Counted from the stretch's first letter, positions 43,991-52,619 are shown. The stretch: 64,000 bases of DNA from Catalinimonas niigatensis (GCF_030506285.1 NZ_CP119422.1:6063501-6127500), one strand, 5' to 3'. Numbers and translations are program-made. Notes: generated by a model from the sequence alone, not told the origin.

Positions 43991-46066
43991 ATGTTTGGGA
44001 GCAACGGAACTATCGACCAGCAAATTATCTACACCCGGGAGGAGATTTATGCCCGCCTGGAAAAAGAATTTACCGCGGCACAGACAGAGATACTGATCGC
44101 AGTGGATCGTTTTACACATCAGGAATTGCTGAAGCTGCTGTTCAAAAAGATAGAGGAAGGAGTAAAAATTGAAATGATTATCTCCGAACCTATCCACGGA
44201 GATTCTCATGAAAAAGAGGCTAGGGATGATAAGTCTTCTGCGCTTGAGCAGCTTATCCTTCAAGGAGCTACTGTGCTTCAGGTAGAGCAGGCAGCGCATG
44301 ACATGGTGCAGCAAAAGTTTTGTGTACTGGACAGAAAAGTGGCGCTCTATGGAGCTTACGACTGGAGTATACACGAGCAGGGAGTGCAGCAGGAAAGTAT
44401 CGTACTCACCCATCACAAAAGCACGGTAGACCGACTGGTGGCTCACTTTTATGACATCAAAGGCAAAGCTTTTCAACTCAAAGCTACTCCTCAGAAAAAG
44501 TCTTTGCTGGATCATATACGCGCTGTTTTTGGCATCAAAGGGTCCAGGCCAAAACATGCTTCTCAGGATAATGCTGAAAAGCAACTGCCTTCTGCAACAG
44601 AGGATAAGCGAAGCGAATATGAGCGTGTACTGGATTCCATGATCGCTGCTGAGGTCAGTAACTTTGACCGCGAGTTGCTTCGTAAGCAGGGCTATGAGCG
44701 GGCCAAAGCCAACAATGGTGATGCCCAGGTACTGAGCAAAGGGCTAGACAGTGTCTACTCCGTCTTTGTCAATGAGATCAATGTGATTGAAGACAAAAAG
44801 GCTCGCCTGATTACAAAAATTGAAGAGCAGCGTGTCAAAAGTACGGGTCAGTTGAAAGAACAACTAGATCTACAGATGAACACCCTGGATGCGCAGTTTG
44901 ATGCCCGGCGCGAGAGCTTGCAGCACAAAATTACCAGTCTGGAGTCGCAGGTAGCTGTGCATGAGAAAGAGATTGAAAGCATCCGCAACAGCAAAATACC
45001 GGCGGTGCAGGAAAAGAACAGCCAGATTGAGCAGCAGATCAAAGCGCAGGAGCGGGATTTTGTCAAGCCGGCTTTCAAGTGGTTTGAGTTTATTCCCGTT
45101 ACGCTGATGAATCTGGGACTTTTGTTTTATCTCTTTTTCTTCTATTCTTCGGCAGCCTATATCCTGCTGTTCAGCGAGCTGGATGCCAAAGAGGCCAGGC
45201 TAAGAGGAATTACCGTCAACCCGCCAGAGGTGTTTAATCCTGAAGCCATTGGGATGGCAGCGGACAAGGGAGGCTCAGCCCTGTTTTTTATCATACTCTT
45301 CGTCTTTGTGCCGCTCTCGCTGGCTTTGCTGGGACGCTTTGTCAAAGACCTTAAGTGGTGGGGTACCACGCTGATGGTATTGGGTATCATCCTGGTAGAT
45401 GCTTTTATTGCTTACAAAGTGGCTGAAGCCATTCATAATGTGGAATACCTGACGGGTAATGTGGATGTGCTTTGGGAGTTCCCGATGGCCTTTGAAGACC
45501 TGAACTTTTACCTGGTCTTTATCCTGGGTGCTTTGGGTCTGTTGCTGTTCAAGATTACCTTTGAAAAGTTTATGCGGTTTTTTGAAGAACGTAATCCTGA
45601 CATGAACCACCGCAAGAACCAGCAGCATATCAAACACCTCAGAGCAGACATTGCCGACAACAATGCCCGTAAGTTAAGCTATGGAGAGGAGATAGGGCGT
45701 ATTGAAAAAGAGATTATCCAGCGTAACAGCGATATCCATATCTGTAGAGAAGAACTGGCGGTTTTACCGGTGAAGAAGACCCATCAGATAGAGAGTAAGA
45801 AGACTGAGATGACCAACAAAGCCCAGTCTATGGAAAGGATTACGGATATTTACAAAACACATATTGAAAATGACATCCTGCCCATATCCATAGACTCTAT
45901 CAAAGACCGTATCAATGTGTTTCTGGAAGGTTGGAACGACTTTCTGCATGATGAATATTCAGTAAGCAAAGCCATAGAAAAGTCCAAAGCTGCTGCCGAA
46001 GTGGCGACACTCTGGCAAACTGATAAACTGAGTGGTAACCGATTTGACCAAAGAATAAAAGCCTAG
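43991..46066 (+). CDS. PLD-like domain / coiled-coil membrane protein
   Basis: A 691-aa protein of unusual build. Residues ~1-165 form a phospholipase-D-like domain (ILIAVDRFTHQELL, then QQKFCVLDRKVALYGAYDWS). In that domain the catalytic H-x-K is degraded to Q-x-K, so it is probably a binding, not a cleaving, domain. A coiled coil (~255-360) precedes about four membrane segments (~370-525). A second coiled coil (~540-640) and a short acidic-basic tail follow. I know no characterised relative with this order. The gene is 2 bases upstream of a vWA-like lipoprotein gene, so the pair is surely co-transcribed. Confidence 0.72.
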   Translation: MFGSNGTIDQQIIYTREEIYARLEKEFTAAQTEILIAVDRFTHQELLKLLFKKIEEGVKIEMIISEPIHGDSHEKEARDDKSSALEQLILQGATVLQVEQAAHDMVQQKFCVLDRKVALYGAYDWSIHEQGVQQESIVLTHHKSTVDRLVAHFYDIKGKAFQLKATPQKKSLLDHIRAVFGIKGSRPKHASQDNAEKQLPSATEDKRSEYERVLDSMIAAEVSNFDRELLRKQGYERAKANNGDAQVLSKGLDSVYSVFVNEINVIEDKKARLITKIEEQRVKSTGQLKEQLDLQMNTLDAQFDARRESLQHKITSLESQVAVHEKEIESIRNSKIPAVQEKNSQIEQQIKAQERDFVKPAFKWFEFIPVTLMNLGLLFYLFFFYSSAAYILLFSELDAKEARLRGITVNPPEVFNPEAIGMAADKGGSALFFIILFVFVPLSLALLGRFVKDLKWWGTTLMVLGIILVDAFIAYKVAEAIHNVEYLTGNVDVLWEFPMAFEDLNFYLVFILGALGLLLFKITFEKFMRFFEERNPDMNHRKNQQHIKHLRADIADNNARKLSYGEEIGRIEKEIIQRNSDIHICREELAVLPVKKTHQIESKKTEMTNKAQSMERITDIYKTHIENDILPISIDSIKDRINVFLEGWNDFLHDEYSVSKAIEKSKAAAEVATLWQTDKLSGNRFDQRIKA

Positions 46067-46068
46067 CG

Positions 46069-47253
46069 ATGAAAAGAAGATTTGTGTTCTGGAATCTATA
46101 CCAACATAGTATTAGTGAGATTACACGTCACTCTGAGGCCAAAGGCCGTAAGAGTCTCTTGATTTTTAGCAAAAAGCGTAGAGAACGTTCTTCCTCATTC
46201 TCCGGTTTGTGTTCCGGACTGGATAGTCCCGGACAGAACAGCCTCTACCAACCGAAATTACTCATTAATCTGTGTCTCCTCCTGAGTTTTGCCCTAGCCT
46301 CCTGCACCAGCAAGAGCGAGAACCTGAATGAGCATAAAGATGGGGAAGCCATCAACCTGACCCATTATAACATTGTCTTTGCACCCGATCTGTCTAATCG
46401 CATTGACCGCAAAATGCACCCTCGTCCGCTCAATGATGCGCAGATTGTGAATACTGTGCTCAACAACATTTATCCAACCATCCTCAACCACCAACGCTCC
46501 GACAATCAACTGGATAAGTTCTCAGTCTCTCTGGTAAATAACAAGCTGGTGAATGAATACGATATTCAGAAGTCATTGCTGAGCATTGACTTCAGTCAGT
46601 TCAAGAACCAGAAAGAACGCATAGATTATATCAAAGGCAGAAGTCCGGAGACGATGGAAGCTGATGTCAAAGCCTTTGAGCAGGAGTTTGGGCGCATTCA
46701 TGAGATTGCTGCACAAAACACCTTTGGGGCAGACGTTTGGTCTTACCTCAATGCCGGAGTGGATAATCTGGTGGTACAGGCTGAGAAAGAGCCCATCATC
46801 TTCAACGGCACCACCTACCGCAACCAGTATCGCAATGTGCTGATCCTGCTCACCGATGGCTACATAGAAGCAGGGATTTATGACAAAAAAGGCTGTCCTG
46901 AAAATAACCAATGCTACTACCTCAGCGGAGAGCGGGTGAAGCAGTTTCGTCAGGCTTTCAAGCAGTCGGGAGAGAAAGATATGAAAGCTTTCTTTGAGCA
47001 AAACAACTACGGCATCGTGCCGGTCAATAATCCTCATCTGGAAAAGGTGGAAGTGCTGGTGCTGGAAATGTACGATCGCTCACTCTCCAAAGGCGGCAGC
47101 GCGACCGTACATCCTACCGACACTGAAATCCTCAAGCTCTTCTGGTCCGACTGGCTGGAAAAATCCGGGGTAAAGCGCTACGAACTGCGCCCCCTCATGA
47201 CCACCGAAGCCGAAGTAGAGCAGGTGGTGATGAACTTCATCGGGGTGAGGTAG
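46069..47253 (+). CDS. vWA-like lipoprotein with interrupted signal peptide
   Basis: A 394-aa product in the annotated frame. The mature part starts at the lipobox ALASC and contains a vWA-like fold: a MIDAS-type strand NIVFAPDLSNRID and the later RNVLILLTDGYIEAG. The first 12 codons (MKRRFVFWNLYQ) and the later PKLLINLCLLLSFALASC would together make a normal lipoprotein signal, but 49 codons of repeat sequence separate them (46096-46242). The start at 46069 is two bases after the stop of the PLD-like gene. Export of the current protein is doubtful. The pair may act as a surface-sensing or adhesive complex, which is inference. Confidence 0.72.
   Translation: MKRRFVFWNLYQHSISEITRHSEAKGRKSLLIFSKKRRERSSSFSGLCSGLDSPGQNSLYQPKLLINLCLLLSFALASCTSKSENLNEHKDGEAINLTHYNIVFAPDLSNRIDRKMHPRPLNDAQIVNTVLNNIYPTILNHQRSDNQLDKFSVSLVNNKLVNEYDIQKSLLSIDFSQFKNQKERIDYIKGRSPETMEADVKAFEQEFGRIHEIAAQNTFGADVWSYLNAGVDNLVVQAEKEPIIFNGTTYRNQYRNVLILLTDGYIEAGIYDKKGCPENNQCYYLSGERVKQFRQAFKQSGEKDMKAFFEQNNYGIVPVNNPHLEKVEVLVLEMYDRSLSKGGSATVHPTDTEILKLFWSDWLEKSGVKRYELRPLMTTEAEVEQVVMNFIGVR
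46096..46242. repeat. In-frame 147-base repeat insertion in the signal peptide
   Basis: Bounded by near-identical 10-mers CTATACCAAC (46096-46105) and CTCTACCAAC (46243-46252), spaced by exactly 147 bases (49 codons). The interior has GTCACTCTGAGGCC...AAGAGTCTCTTGA, typical wording of Bacteroidota interspersed palindromic repeats, and TCCGGA...TCCCGGA palindromic bits. Removing 147 bases restores a standard lipoprotein signal peptide. Confidence 0.65.
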
Positions 47254-47308
47254 GAGAGAGGTGTTAGGGTTAGATAGTGTTAGAGTGTTATGGTTTCTGA
47301 CCATTACC

Positions 47309-47562
47309 CTTCCCGTCACTGCGAGGAAGCGTAATGAAATGAAGCTGACGTGGCAGTCTCCCCTTTATTAGGCCTCACTGCGAGGAGGTGGAGCAAAGCA
47401 TCCCCGACGCGGCAGTCTTTTGTATAGTAAGCGTCACTGCGAGGGCGACAGCCCGTGTCGGACGGCCGATGCCGCAGTCCCCCAGTTTGAAATAGCATTC
47501 CATAAACAGGAGACTGCCCGGCAAGGACATGCCACGGCTTGCAGCCTCGCAGTGACGGGAAG
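47309..47562. repeat. 254-base interspersed element with 18-base terminal inverted repeats
   Basis: Ends CTTCCCGTCACTGCGAGG (47309-47326) and its exact reverse complement (47545-47562). CACTGCGAGG occurs three times directly (47317, 47376, 47435, i.e. every 59 bases) and once inverted (47545). GCAGTC-type motifs alternate with them. It fills the 457-base gap between the vWA lipoprotein and DUF4469 genes. No transposase is encoded, so it is a non-autonomous or REP-like repeat. Confidence 0.75.
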
Positions 47563-47710
47563 AACATTAGTCATGCTTTCCACAAAGGTTTCTTTGGATA
47601 TCTGCTTACGACACATTTTCAAATCCTCTTCTTACAAGGTAATAATTGCCTCATAATCAGCAAGATTGTGTAGCCTCTCCTTCCTATCTTCGGTAAAAAA
47701 TTAAAATACG

Positions 47711-48391
47711 ATGGCAGCACTTTATGCATTGGTAGACAACCCTTTAACGCCCGATCCTACCGACTTCCGGGCCTCAGTACAACATGGCAAAGCCGTGACC
47801 GAAGAAGAACTGATGGAGATGATCGTCTTACGCAATACCGGTATCAGCATATCGGTAGCCAAGAAGGTGATCTTTGAATATGGCCAGGCTTTGCGCCATT
47901 ATATGGAAAAAGGACGGAGTGTCAATGGTGCTCTGTTGAACAGTCAGTTTAGCATCAGCGGGGTATTCACCAGCGAGGAAGATGTGTTTGACGCCAACCG
48001 TCATGCCTTGCATCTCAACTTTACACCTGGTACCCTACTCAAAGATGTAGTGGAGCACGTAGCAGTAAAAAAGGTAGAAGCTATGGCGGGCTTACCGCTG
48101 ATCAGCAGCTACTTTGATACTGAGAGCAGCAGCAAAAACGATGTGCTTACACCCAATGAGTTGGGACGCATTGTCGGTAAGCGCATGAAGTTTGATGAGA
48201 ATGACCCGGCTCAGGGACTGTTCTTTGTCAATGACAAGAAAAAGGACTTTGCAGTAGTGAAGTTTGGCGAATGTATGCCCGGCAAGATCATCTTCAAAGT
48301 ACCCCAAATGGCCTCTGGTATATACACCCTGGAAATCCGCTGCGGAGCGGACAAAATAGGTAAGCTCAAAGGCAGCCTCACTGTCGCATAA
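47711..48391 (+). CDS. HU-like DNA-binding / DUF4469 domain protein
   Basis: A 226-aa protein. The N-terminal ~125 residues resemble the HU/IHF-like DNA-binding domain of Bacteroidota (MAALYALVDNPLTPDPTDF, then AVTEEELMEMIVLRNTGISIS and LHLNFTPGTLLKDVV). The C-terminal ~90 residues fit the Ig-like DUF4469 domain (NELGRIVGKRMKFDENDPAQG ... SGIYTLEIRCG). Such proteins are abundant in Bacteroidota and of unknown role, possibly nucleoid-associated. It lies alone between two repeat-rich gaps. Confidence 0.8.
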   Translation: MAALYALVDNPLTPDPTDFRASVQHGKAVTEEELMEMIVLRNTGISISVAKKVIFEYGQALRHYMEKGRSVNGALLNSQFSISGVFTSEEDVFDANRHALHLNFTPGTLLKDVVEHVAVKKVEAMAGLPLISSYFDTESSSKNDVLTPNELGRIVGKRMKFDENDPAQGLFFVNDKKKDFAVVKFGECMPGKIIFKVPQMASGIYTLEIRCGADKIGKLKGSLTVA

Positions 48392-48796
48392 GCCGTAATA
48401 TCTCAGCGACTTAGCAAACATTTCTGATACAACAATCCATGAACCCTCACTGCTTCTTACGAGCGGTGGGGGTTTCTTTTTGATCCTCTCCCCCCTGTCA
48501 TCCCGACCTAGGAGGGATCTTAGCCATGCAGCGAATAAGTATTAAGATTTTATATCGCAAAAGATCCTTAAAGGCAGCCGCCACTGTGGAATAATGTTCT
48601 TCATTATTTTTTCACAACAAGCAGCGCTTTTTCTTCTTCCTATTCCAGTCAGATAGCAAAAGCTACCGGCGTGTCTCGCATCAAGTAACTCTAGTAGCTT
48701 TGCCTGATGTACGCTAATGTCTCAGGGCAAGAGACTCTGGTGTGTAGGGATGAGAGACTCTAGTATCTCAGGGTAAGAGACTAGCGTAGGTTGAGC
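48392..48796. repeat. Repeat-rich gap: inverted repeat and GAGACT repeat cluster
   Basis: Two elements. First, GTCATCCCGACCTAGGAGG leads into AGGGATCTT (48513-48521), which pairs with AAGATCCTT (48561-48569) at 8 of 9 positions; this is a common intergenic repeat type. Second, a cluster at 48671-48796 holds an 18-base direct repeat (48719-48736 and 48765-48782, 16 identities; TCTCAGGG[CT]AAGAGACT). It is bounded by TACGCTA(at)GTCTC (48710-48723) and its inverse GAGACTAGCGTA (48777-48788). No gene is seen. Confidence 0.6.
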
Positions 48797-48994
48797 TTAT
48801 TTACTCTGGTCTCTTATAATCGCTTTTGCATTTTTATGAATGTCCAAATCGTCCATGCTTCCTGATACATCGTAAAGGATGTAAAAAACAGATTGGTCTG
48901 TTTGGGCAAAGGAAAAAGTGCTAAGAAAAGCTAACAATACTGCAAAGCCTATTGGTTTTATATTGATAATGCGGGCTGTAAAATATATTTGCAT
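48797..48994 (-). pseudogene. 5' fragment of a secreted vWA-domain protein
   Basis: 65 codons: a signal peptide (IKPIGFAVLLAFLSTFSFAQ), then the first strand and MIDAS loop of a von Willebrand factor A domain (SVFYILYDVSGSMDDLD, the D-x-S-x-S motif), ending after RDQSK. A vWA domain needs ~180 residues, so the gene has lost its 3' part. The break lies at the edge of the GAGACT repeat cluster. Confidence 0.7.
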
Positions 48995-49086
48995 ATGGTT
49001 ATGTGTAATGCTAGTATTGTCCTGATAATTGCTAAAACAATGAAAAATCTAATGCCTATAAAATACCTATTTATAGGTATTCCTTT

Positions 49087-49818
49087 CTAAATAAGCTGGT
49101 GTTGCTGGGCGAAGTGGACAAGGGCGGGGGTACCTTTGATGCCGAGCTTGCGCATGATGGCTTTGCGGTGTGTATTCACGGTGTGCATGCTAATATGAAG
49201 CTGCTCGGCTATCTCCAAAGAGGTCTTGCCCTCACAGATCTCCTGTACCACTTCTTGCTCCCGCTGGCTGATAAGTATGGGTGGCGTAGCGCTCCATCTC
49301 TTAAACAAGCTATTGTTGTAATACAGATTAAGCGTACAGGGGGTAGGCTTCTGCCAGTGAGAAATATCAAAGCAGGTGCCCATGCTGTAAATAACGTTAC
49401 CCCCTGCGTCAGTGGTCAGGATATTGTTCTGCTGGATGAGGTGAATGTACTGTCCATTGGCATGCTTCAGGCGATAGTCTATGCTCATGGTATAGTCTTT
49501 ACGGAAGGGGCCGGGTTGTGTTAAGATCAGTTGCCACACCTCTTGCAGGAGTTGCATCACCGGCTCGCGGTCTTCCGGATGGATAATGCTATCCAGAAAG
49601 CTCAGTCCTTCCTGTTTTACTTCTTTGGCATCATAGCCTAATATCCCCTGTAGGGAGGAATCTATATGATAGTACTGCGAATGTACATGATCATATACAT
49701 AGGTAAAACTGGGACCTATGCCTCCTGGTAAAGCTTGCCAATAAGGTTCGGCATGTTTTTCTGTGGGCACAAAGGGCTGTTGTTCCCAACAGCATTGTAG
49801 TTGGCGAAAGGACTTCAT
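49087..49818 (-). CDS. PAS-domain LuxR-family transcriptional regulator
   Basis: A 243-aa regulator. A PAS-like sensor domain (~30-150) has YVYDHVHSQYYHIDSSLQGILGYD and YRLKHANGQYIHLIQQN, with the usual second strand run MGTCFDISHW. The C-terminal GerE/LuxR helix-turn-helix (~182-243) reads LISQREQEVVQEICEGKTSLEI and HISMHTVNTHRKAIMRKLGI. The ligand is unknown and there is no kinase or receiver domain, so it is a one-component regulator. The gene is free-standing. Confidence 0.85.
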   Translation of the reverse strand: MKSFRQLQCCWEQQPFVPTEKHAEPYWQALPGGIGPSFTYVYDHVHSQYYHIDSSLQGILGYDAKEVKQEGLSFLDSIIHPEDREPVMQLLQEVWQLILTQPGPFRKDYTMSIDYRLKHANGQYIHLIQQNNILTTDAGGNVIYSMGTCFDISHWQKPTPCTLNLYYNNSLFKRWSATPPILISQREQEVVQEICEGKTSLEIAEQLHISMHTVNTHRKAIMRKLGIKGTPALVHFAQQHQLI

Positions 49819-50208
49819 GTTTGGTCAGGTTGAACGTGAGACGTTGACAATTAGGCAATACGAAATTATCTCAAACGATAAGCTTGTTTGCGTATTAGAA
49901 TATCAAAGGTAGAATAGTATAATTTTTATGCTGATGAATACAATATAAGTTTGATCTTATAAAAAACCAAATATTGTATTACCAAAATTGAGATAATTCT
50001 ATACAAAGAGTAAAACCTTCTCATTAGAGGAGGAGAATTACTTAGGAGAAGGAATGGAAGGAGATTTTGATTGCAAGTCAGAAAGGGAGGTGTTATGGTG
50101 TTATAGTTTCTAAGCGTTATGGTTTGAAATTGAGTAAACCATAATACCAATTCGTAACGGACTCCGTCATGGACAAGAACTATAACACCATCATACTATA
50201 ACACACTA
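49819..50208. repeat. Gap with two nested inverted repeats
   Basis: 390 bases without a gene. ATGGTGTTATAGTT (50095-50108) is the exact inverse of 50178-50191. Inside it, TTATGGTTT (50117-50125) pairs with AAACCATAA (50136-50144) over a 10-base loop. Related wording (GTGTTATGGTTTCTGA) occurs at 47275-47300. On the minus strand this could end the NIPSNAP-side reading, but it looks like an interspersed repeat. Confidence 0.55.
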
Positions 50209-50997
50209 TCAATAATCAGAATATTCCGCTGCGCGGAGGAAGATGATGTCTGCTTTAGAAACGTTATTCTGGTATTCATCCTTAGCTTTAAGTTTTAGCC
50301 AGGTAGGATCATTTCTGAAGTCTTCCCACAGCTTGTCTCTTTCCGCACGGTTTTCATAGGCAGTCATATATACCAGGTTAGGCATGCGGGCTCCGAATAG
50401 GGTTTCTGCATAGAATACCGACTCAAAACCCAGATTGTTGAAAATCTCTATTTCATTGCCCTCATTAAACATATTTACTTTACTGGCATACAGTTTCTCA
50501 GTAGCTCCCTCATAGCTGCGCAATTCATATACGCGTTCGCTCTTGGGGCTATTCAGTTTAGGCATAAGCGGGCCTGGCATATCCGTGAAGGCATGCAGCA
50601 GGTTAGACTCAATACGTTCGTAAGGCGCATTGTCATGCGCAGCATTCAGGTAATCACTACCGGCACTCATATACTTTTTGTCTTTTTTCAGCGCCTGTTC
50701 GGTTTGCATGATCTTCTCAAAAGAAGTGTAAGGCACCAGCACATAGGTTTTGGGTGATTCATCTTCTGTCGTATGGAAGACGCCAACCTGCTCAATACCG
50801 GCACGGTGTATGGCAGGGACATAAGCATCTTTGAGGTATTGGTCTACACGCTTCTGCTGAGCTTCATCAGCAAAATGATAGACTTTGAGCTCGTAAAAAT
50901 ACTTGTTGTTTTTCTGTCCGTAAGTCATGGAGGTGCTGAGCAACAAGCCCAGCAGCAGGCAAATCAGGTTTAGGTTGTACTTTTTCACTGTTATCAT
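50209..50997 (-). CDS. Secreted NIPSNAP family protein
   Basis: A 262-aa protein with a signal peptide (LICLLLGLLLSTSMTYGQ); the start at 50997 gives it cleanly. Two NIPSNAP-type ferredoxin-like domains are suggested by FYELKVYHFADEAQQKRVDQYL and by ERVYELRSYEGATEKLYASKV followed by MFNEGNEIEIFNNLGF. Family members are dimeric alpha/beta-barrel proteins of unknown chemistry. The gene stands alone. Confidence 0.82.
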   Translation of the reverse strand: MITVKKYNLNLICLLLGLLLSTSMTYGQKNNKYFYELKVYHFADEAQQKRVDQYLKDAYVPAIHRAGIEQVGVFHTTEDESPKTYVLVPYTSFEKIMQTEQALKKDKKYMSAGSDYLNAAHDNAPYERIESNLLHAFTDMPGPLMPKLNSPKSERVYELRSYEGATEKLYASKVNMFNEGNEIEIFNNLGFESVFYAETLFGARMPNLVYMTAYENRAERDKLWEDFRNDPTWLKLKAKDEYQNNVSKADIIFLRAAEYSDY

Positions 50998-51071
50998 TGG
51001 TTTTAGTTCATCAAACAATGATAAGCAGCTTTCGGTAAAATAGCATCTTAAACCAAAAGTTTAATCAAGGA

Positions 51072-51401
51072 TTAGGGTAATAATTTGCTGAACAATGAGC
51101 CGGGAAGTTTCACATAGGCAGTACTGTCTACCTGCAAGTCCAGTGAGTCTATCGCCTGCTTTTGCGTCAGTAAAGTACTGCTGTCCCGTATGTACATCTG
51201 TGCCTGTTGGATCTGATTGTCAGTCTCCAGTTGAAGCAAACCACCCTTTGATACCTTTGCCTTCAAAGCAGTAATATGGCTGTTGGCTACAGTGATCCCA
51301 CTTTTGCGGCCTTCCTGTGTCAATTTCAGTGCTTCCAGTTGCCAGTCCGAAAGCTTACAAATGATTCCCTGAGTGTATACCGCATCAAGTTGTGGCATCA
51401 T
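51072..51401 (-). pseudogene. C-terminal fragment of a beta-helical adhesin-like protein
   Basis: 109 codons from an ATG at 51401, although the frame is open ~60 bases further upstream with no better start and no signal peptide. The repetitive strands (GITVANSHITALKAKVSKGG, QAQMYIRDSSTLLTQKQAID) resemble the head GIN domain (DUF2807) of putative autotransporter adhesins. The 5' part appears missing. It could still be a small expressed protein. Confidence 0.4.
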
Positions 51402-51519
51402 GATATAAAAGTCGGGTACCCAATGAAAAACCTGTTCGGTACTTACCCATTGCGGAAGCGTAAATTAAAGAAAAAGTTAAAAATTGTGGCAGAAGGTGGA
51501 TTAATGAAATGAAAAGAAG

Positions 51520-51567
51520 GAAGTTAGAAGATGGAAGTGGGAAGTTAAACTTCTATCTTCCAACTTC
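51520..51567. repeat. Long imperfect hairpin downstream of the universal stress gene
   Basis: Arms 51520-51538 and 51549-51567 pair at 17 of 19 positions (GAAGTT[A]GAAGAT[G]GAAGT). The wording GAAGTTGGAAGATAGAAG is of a type common in Bacteroidota intergenic regions. It lies 24 bases beyond the stop of the minus-strand Usp gene and may act as its terminator. Confidence 0.5.
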
Positions 51568-51590
51568 TGCCTTCCCGCTTAAAAGGTAGT

Positions 51591-52400
51591 TTAGGCATGT
51601 ATGCTTAACAAAGGTACTTTCTTCTGATAGGCCAGCTGTCTGCTGATGCTTTTCTGAAAAAGACTATCAAAGAATGTATGCTCCCTGGGGAGAAGTATCA
51701 GCAAGTCATCGTTGTTACCTTCCATGTGCTTTGCAATTGCCTGGTCAATGTCTGAAGTATGTACATGAAAAAACTGATGGGAAGTGTTTTCTAATGCTTT
51801 ATCCAGTTTGTGCGTCAGTTGATTTACATCTACTGCTACCGGGGCCTCGCTTACATGAATGATATCCATCCTGGCACGGAAGCTCTGCGCAAAATCTGCA
51901 ATGCGCTGGATAACAGCAGGCTTTGTCGCTTTCAAATCCATAGCCATTGCCATATGTTGAAAAGGCTGAAAGGCGATACTGTCAGGTACAGAGAGTACAG
52001 GGCAATGGGCGTGCTGGATTACTTTGATGGTATTACTTCCCAAAATATTGGTGATAAATCCACCACCCTGATTACCAATTACTACCAAATCAATCTGTTC
52101 ACTTTCAATGAGCTTGTTCATCTCCGGTACCAAATCTCCGCAGCTAAGCTCAAACTGAACATCTCTCAGAGCAGGTAACTCTTTTTTGAGTGCATCAAAC
52201 TCCTGGACAATGCGCTTTTCATAATTTTTAAATGCATCTTCCGGAATATACGCCTCTCCCGAAATCGTAGCAGGAAAAGAATAAGTGTGCTGTACCCAGA
52301 CCCGGGCATTTAGATGTTGTGCCAATGCCAGACCATATCGTAACAAAGGAGTGGAGACTTCGCTGAAATCCGAAAGGATCAGTAATTTCTGGATTTTCAT
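51591..52400 (-). CDS. Universal stress protein, tandem UspA domains
   Basis: A 269-aa protein with two Usp folds. The first carries the ATP-binding signature G-N-Q-G-G-G-F-I then NILGSNT, ending CPVLSVP. The second domain (~150-269) is degraded and lacks the glycine signature. The opening KIQKLLILSDFSEVSTPLL is typical of Bacteroidota UspA. It probably buffers stress or nucleotide signalling; the specific trigger is unknown. Start taken as ATG 52400. Confidence 0.88.
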   Translation of the reverse strand: MKIQKLLILSDFSEVSTPLLRYGLALAQHLNARVWVQHTYSFPATISGEAYIPEDAFKNYEKRIVQEFDALKKELPALRDVQFELSCGDLVPEMNKLIESEQIDLVVIGNQGGGFITNILGSNTIKVIQHAHCPVLSVPDSIAFQPFQHMAMAMDLKATKPAVIQRIADFAQSFRARMDIIHVSEAPVAVDVNQLTHKLDKALENTSHQFFHVHTSDIDQAIAKHMEGNNDDLLILLPREHTFFDSLFQKSISRQLAYQKKVPLLSIHA

Positions 52401-52597
52401 GTCAATCAAATTTAATGGTTTTAGTCAATACCGCTTTTTTTATAGGAGAGAAGAAGCTTCAAAAGAAATAGTTGCTCATACAAACTCCCCTCTAAAGACC
52501 GCTCAGAGCTCAATCATACCGCCAATGGATGTGCAAAGACTTTTGAAGCCCTAAGCTTTATTTCAGGTAAATTTCTACTATCCGATGCGCATTTACC

Positions 52598-52611
52598 ATG
52601 ACAAAAGTCAT
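52598..52611. promoter_or_regulatory. Possible Crp/Fnr-type operator TGA-N6-TCA
   Basis: Perfect palindrome ATGAC-AAAA-GTCAT in the gap between the divergent Usp and membrane-protein genes. The half-sites TGA/TCA with six bases between fit the Crp/Fnr consensus spacing. A 10-base palindrome can occur by chance, so this is only a suggestion. Confidence 0.25.
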
Positions 52612-52619
52612 CATTGTTT

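Noticed and set aside
43853-44584. 243-codon minus-strand frame over the start of the PLD-like gene
   Set aside because: Antisense shadow; low-complexity Phe/Leu-rich translation without domain or signal logic.
46069-46242. Reading the N-terminal 49 extra residues as a real protein domain
   Set aside because: They are translated interspersed-repeat DNA bounded by direct 10-mers, and their removal restores a signal peptide.
47420-47656. Overlapping frames within the 254-base repeat element
   Set aside because: They arise from GC-rich palindromic repeat DNA; several frames are open on both strands, as expected by chance.
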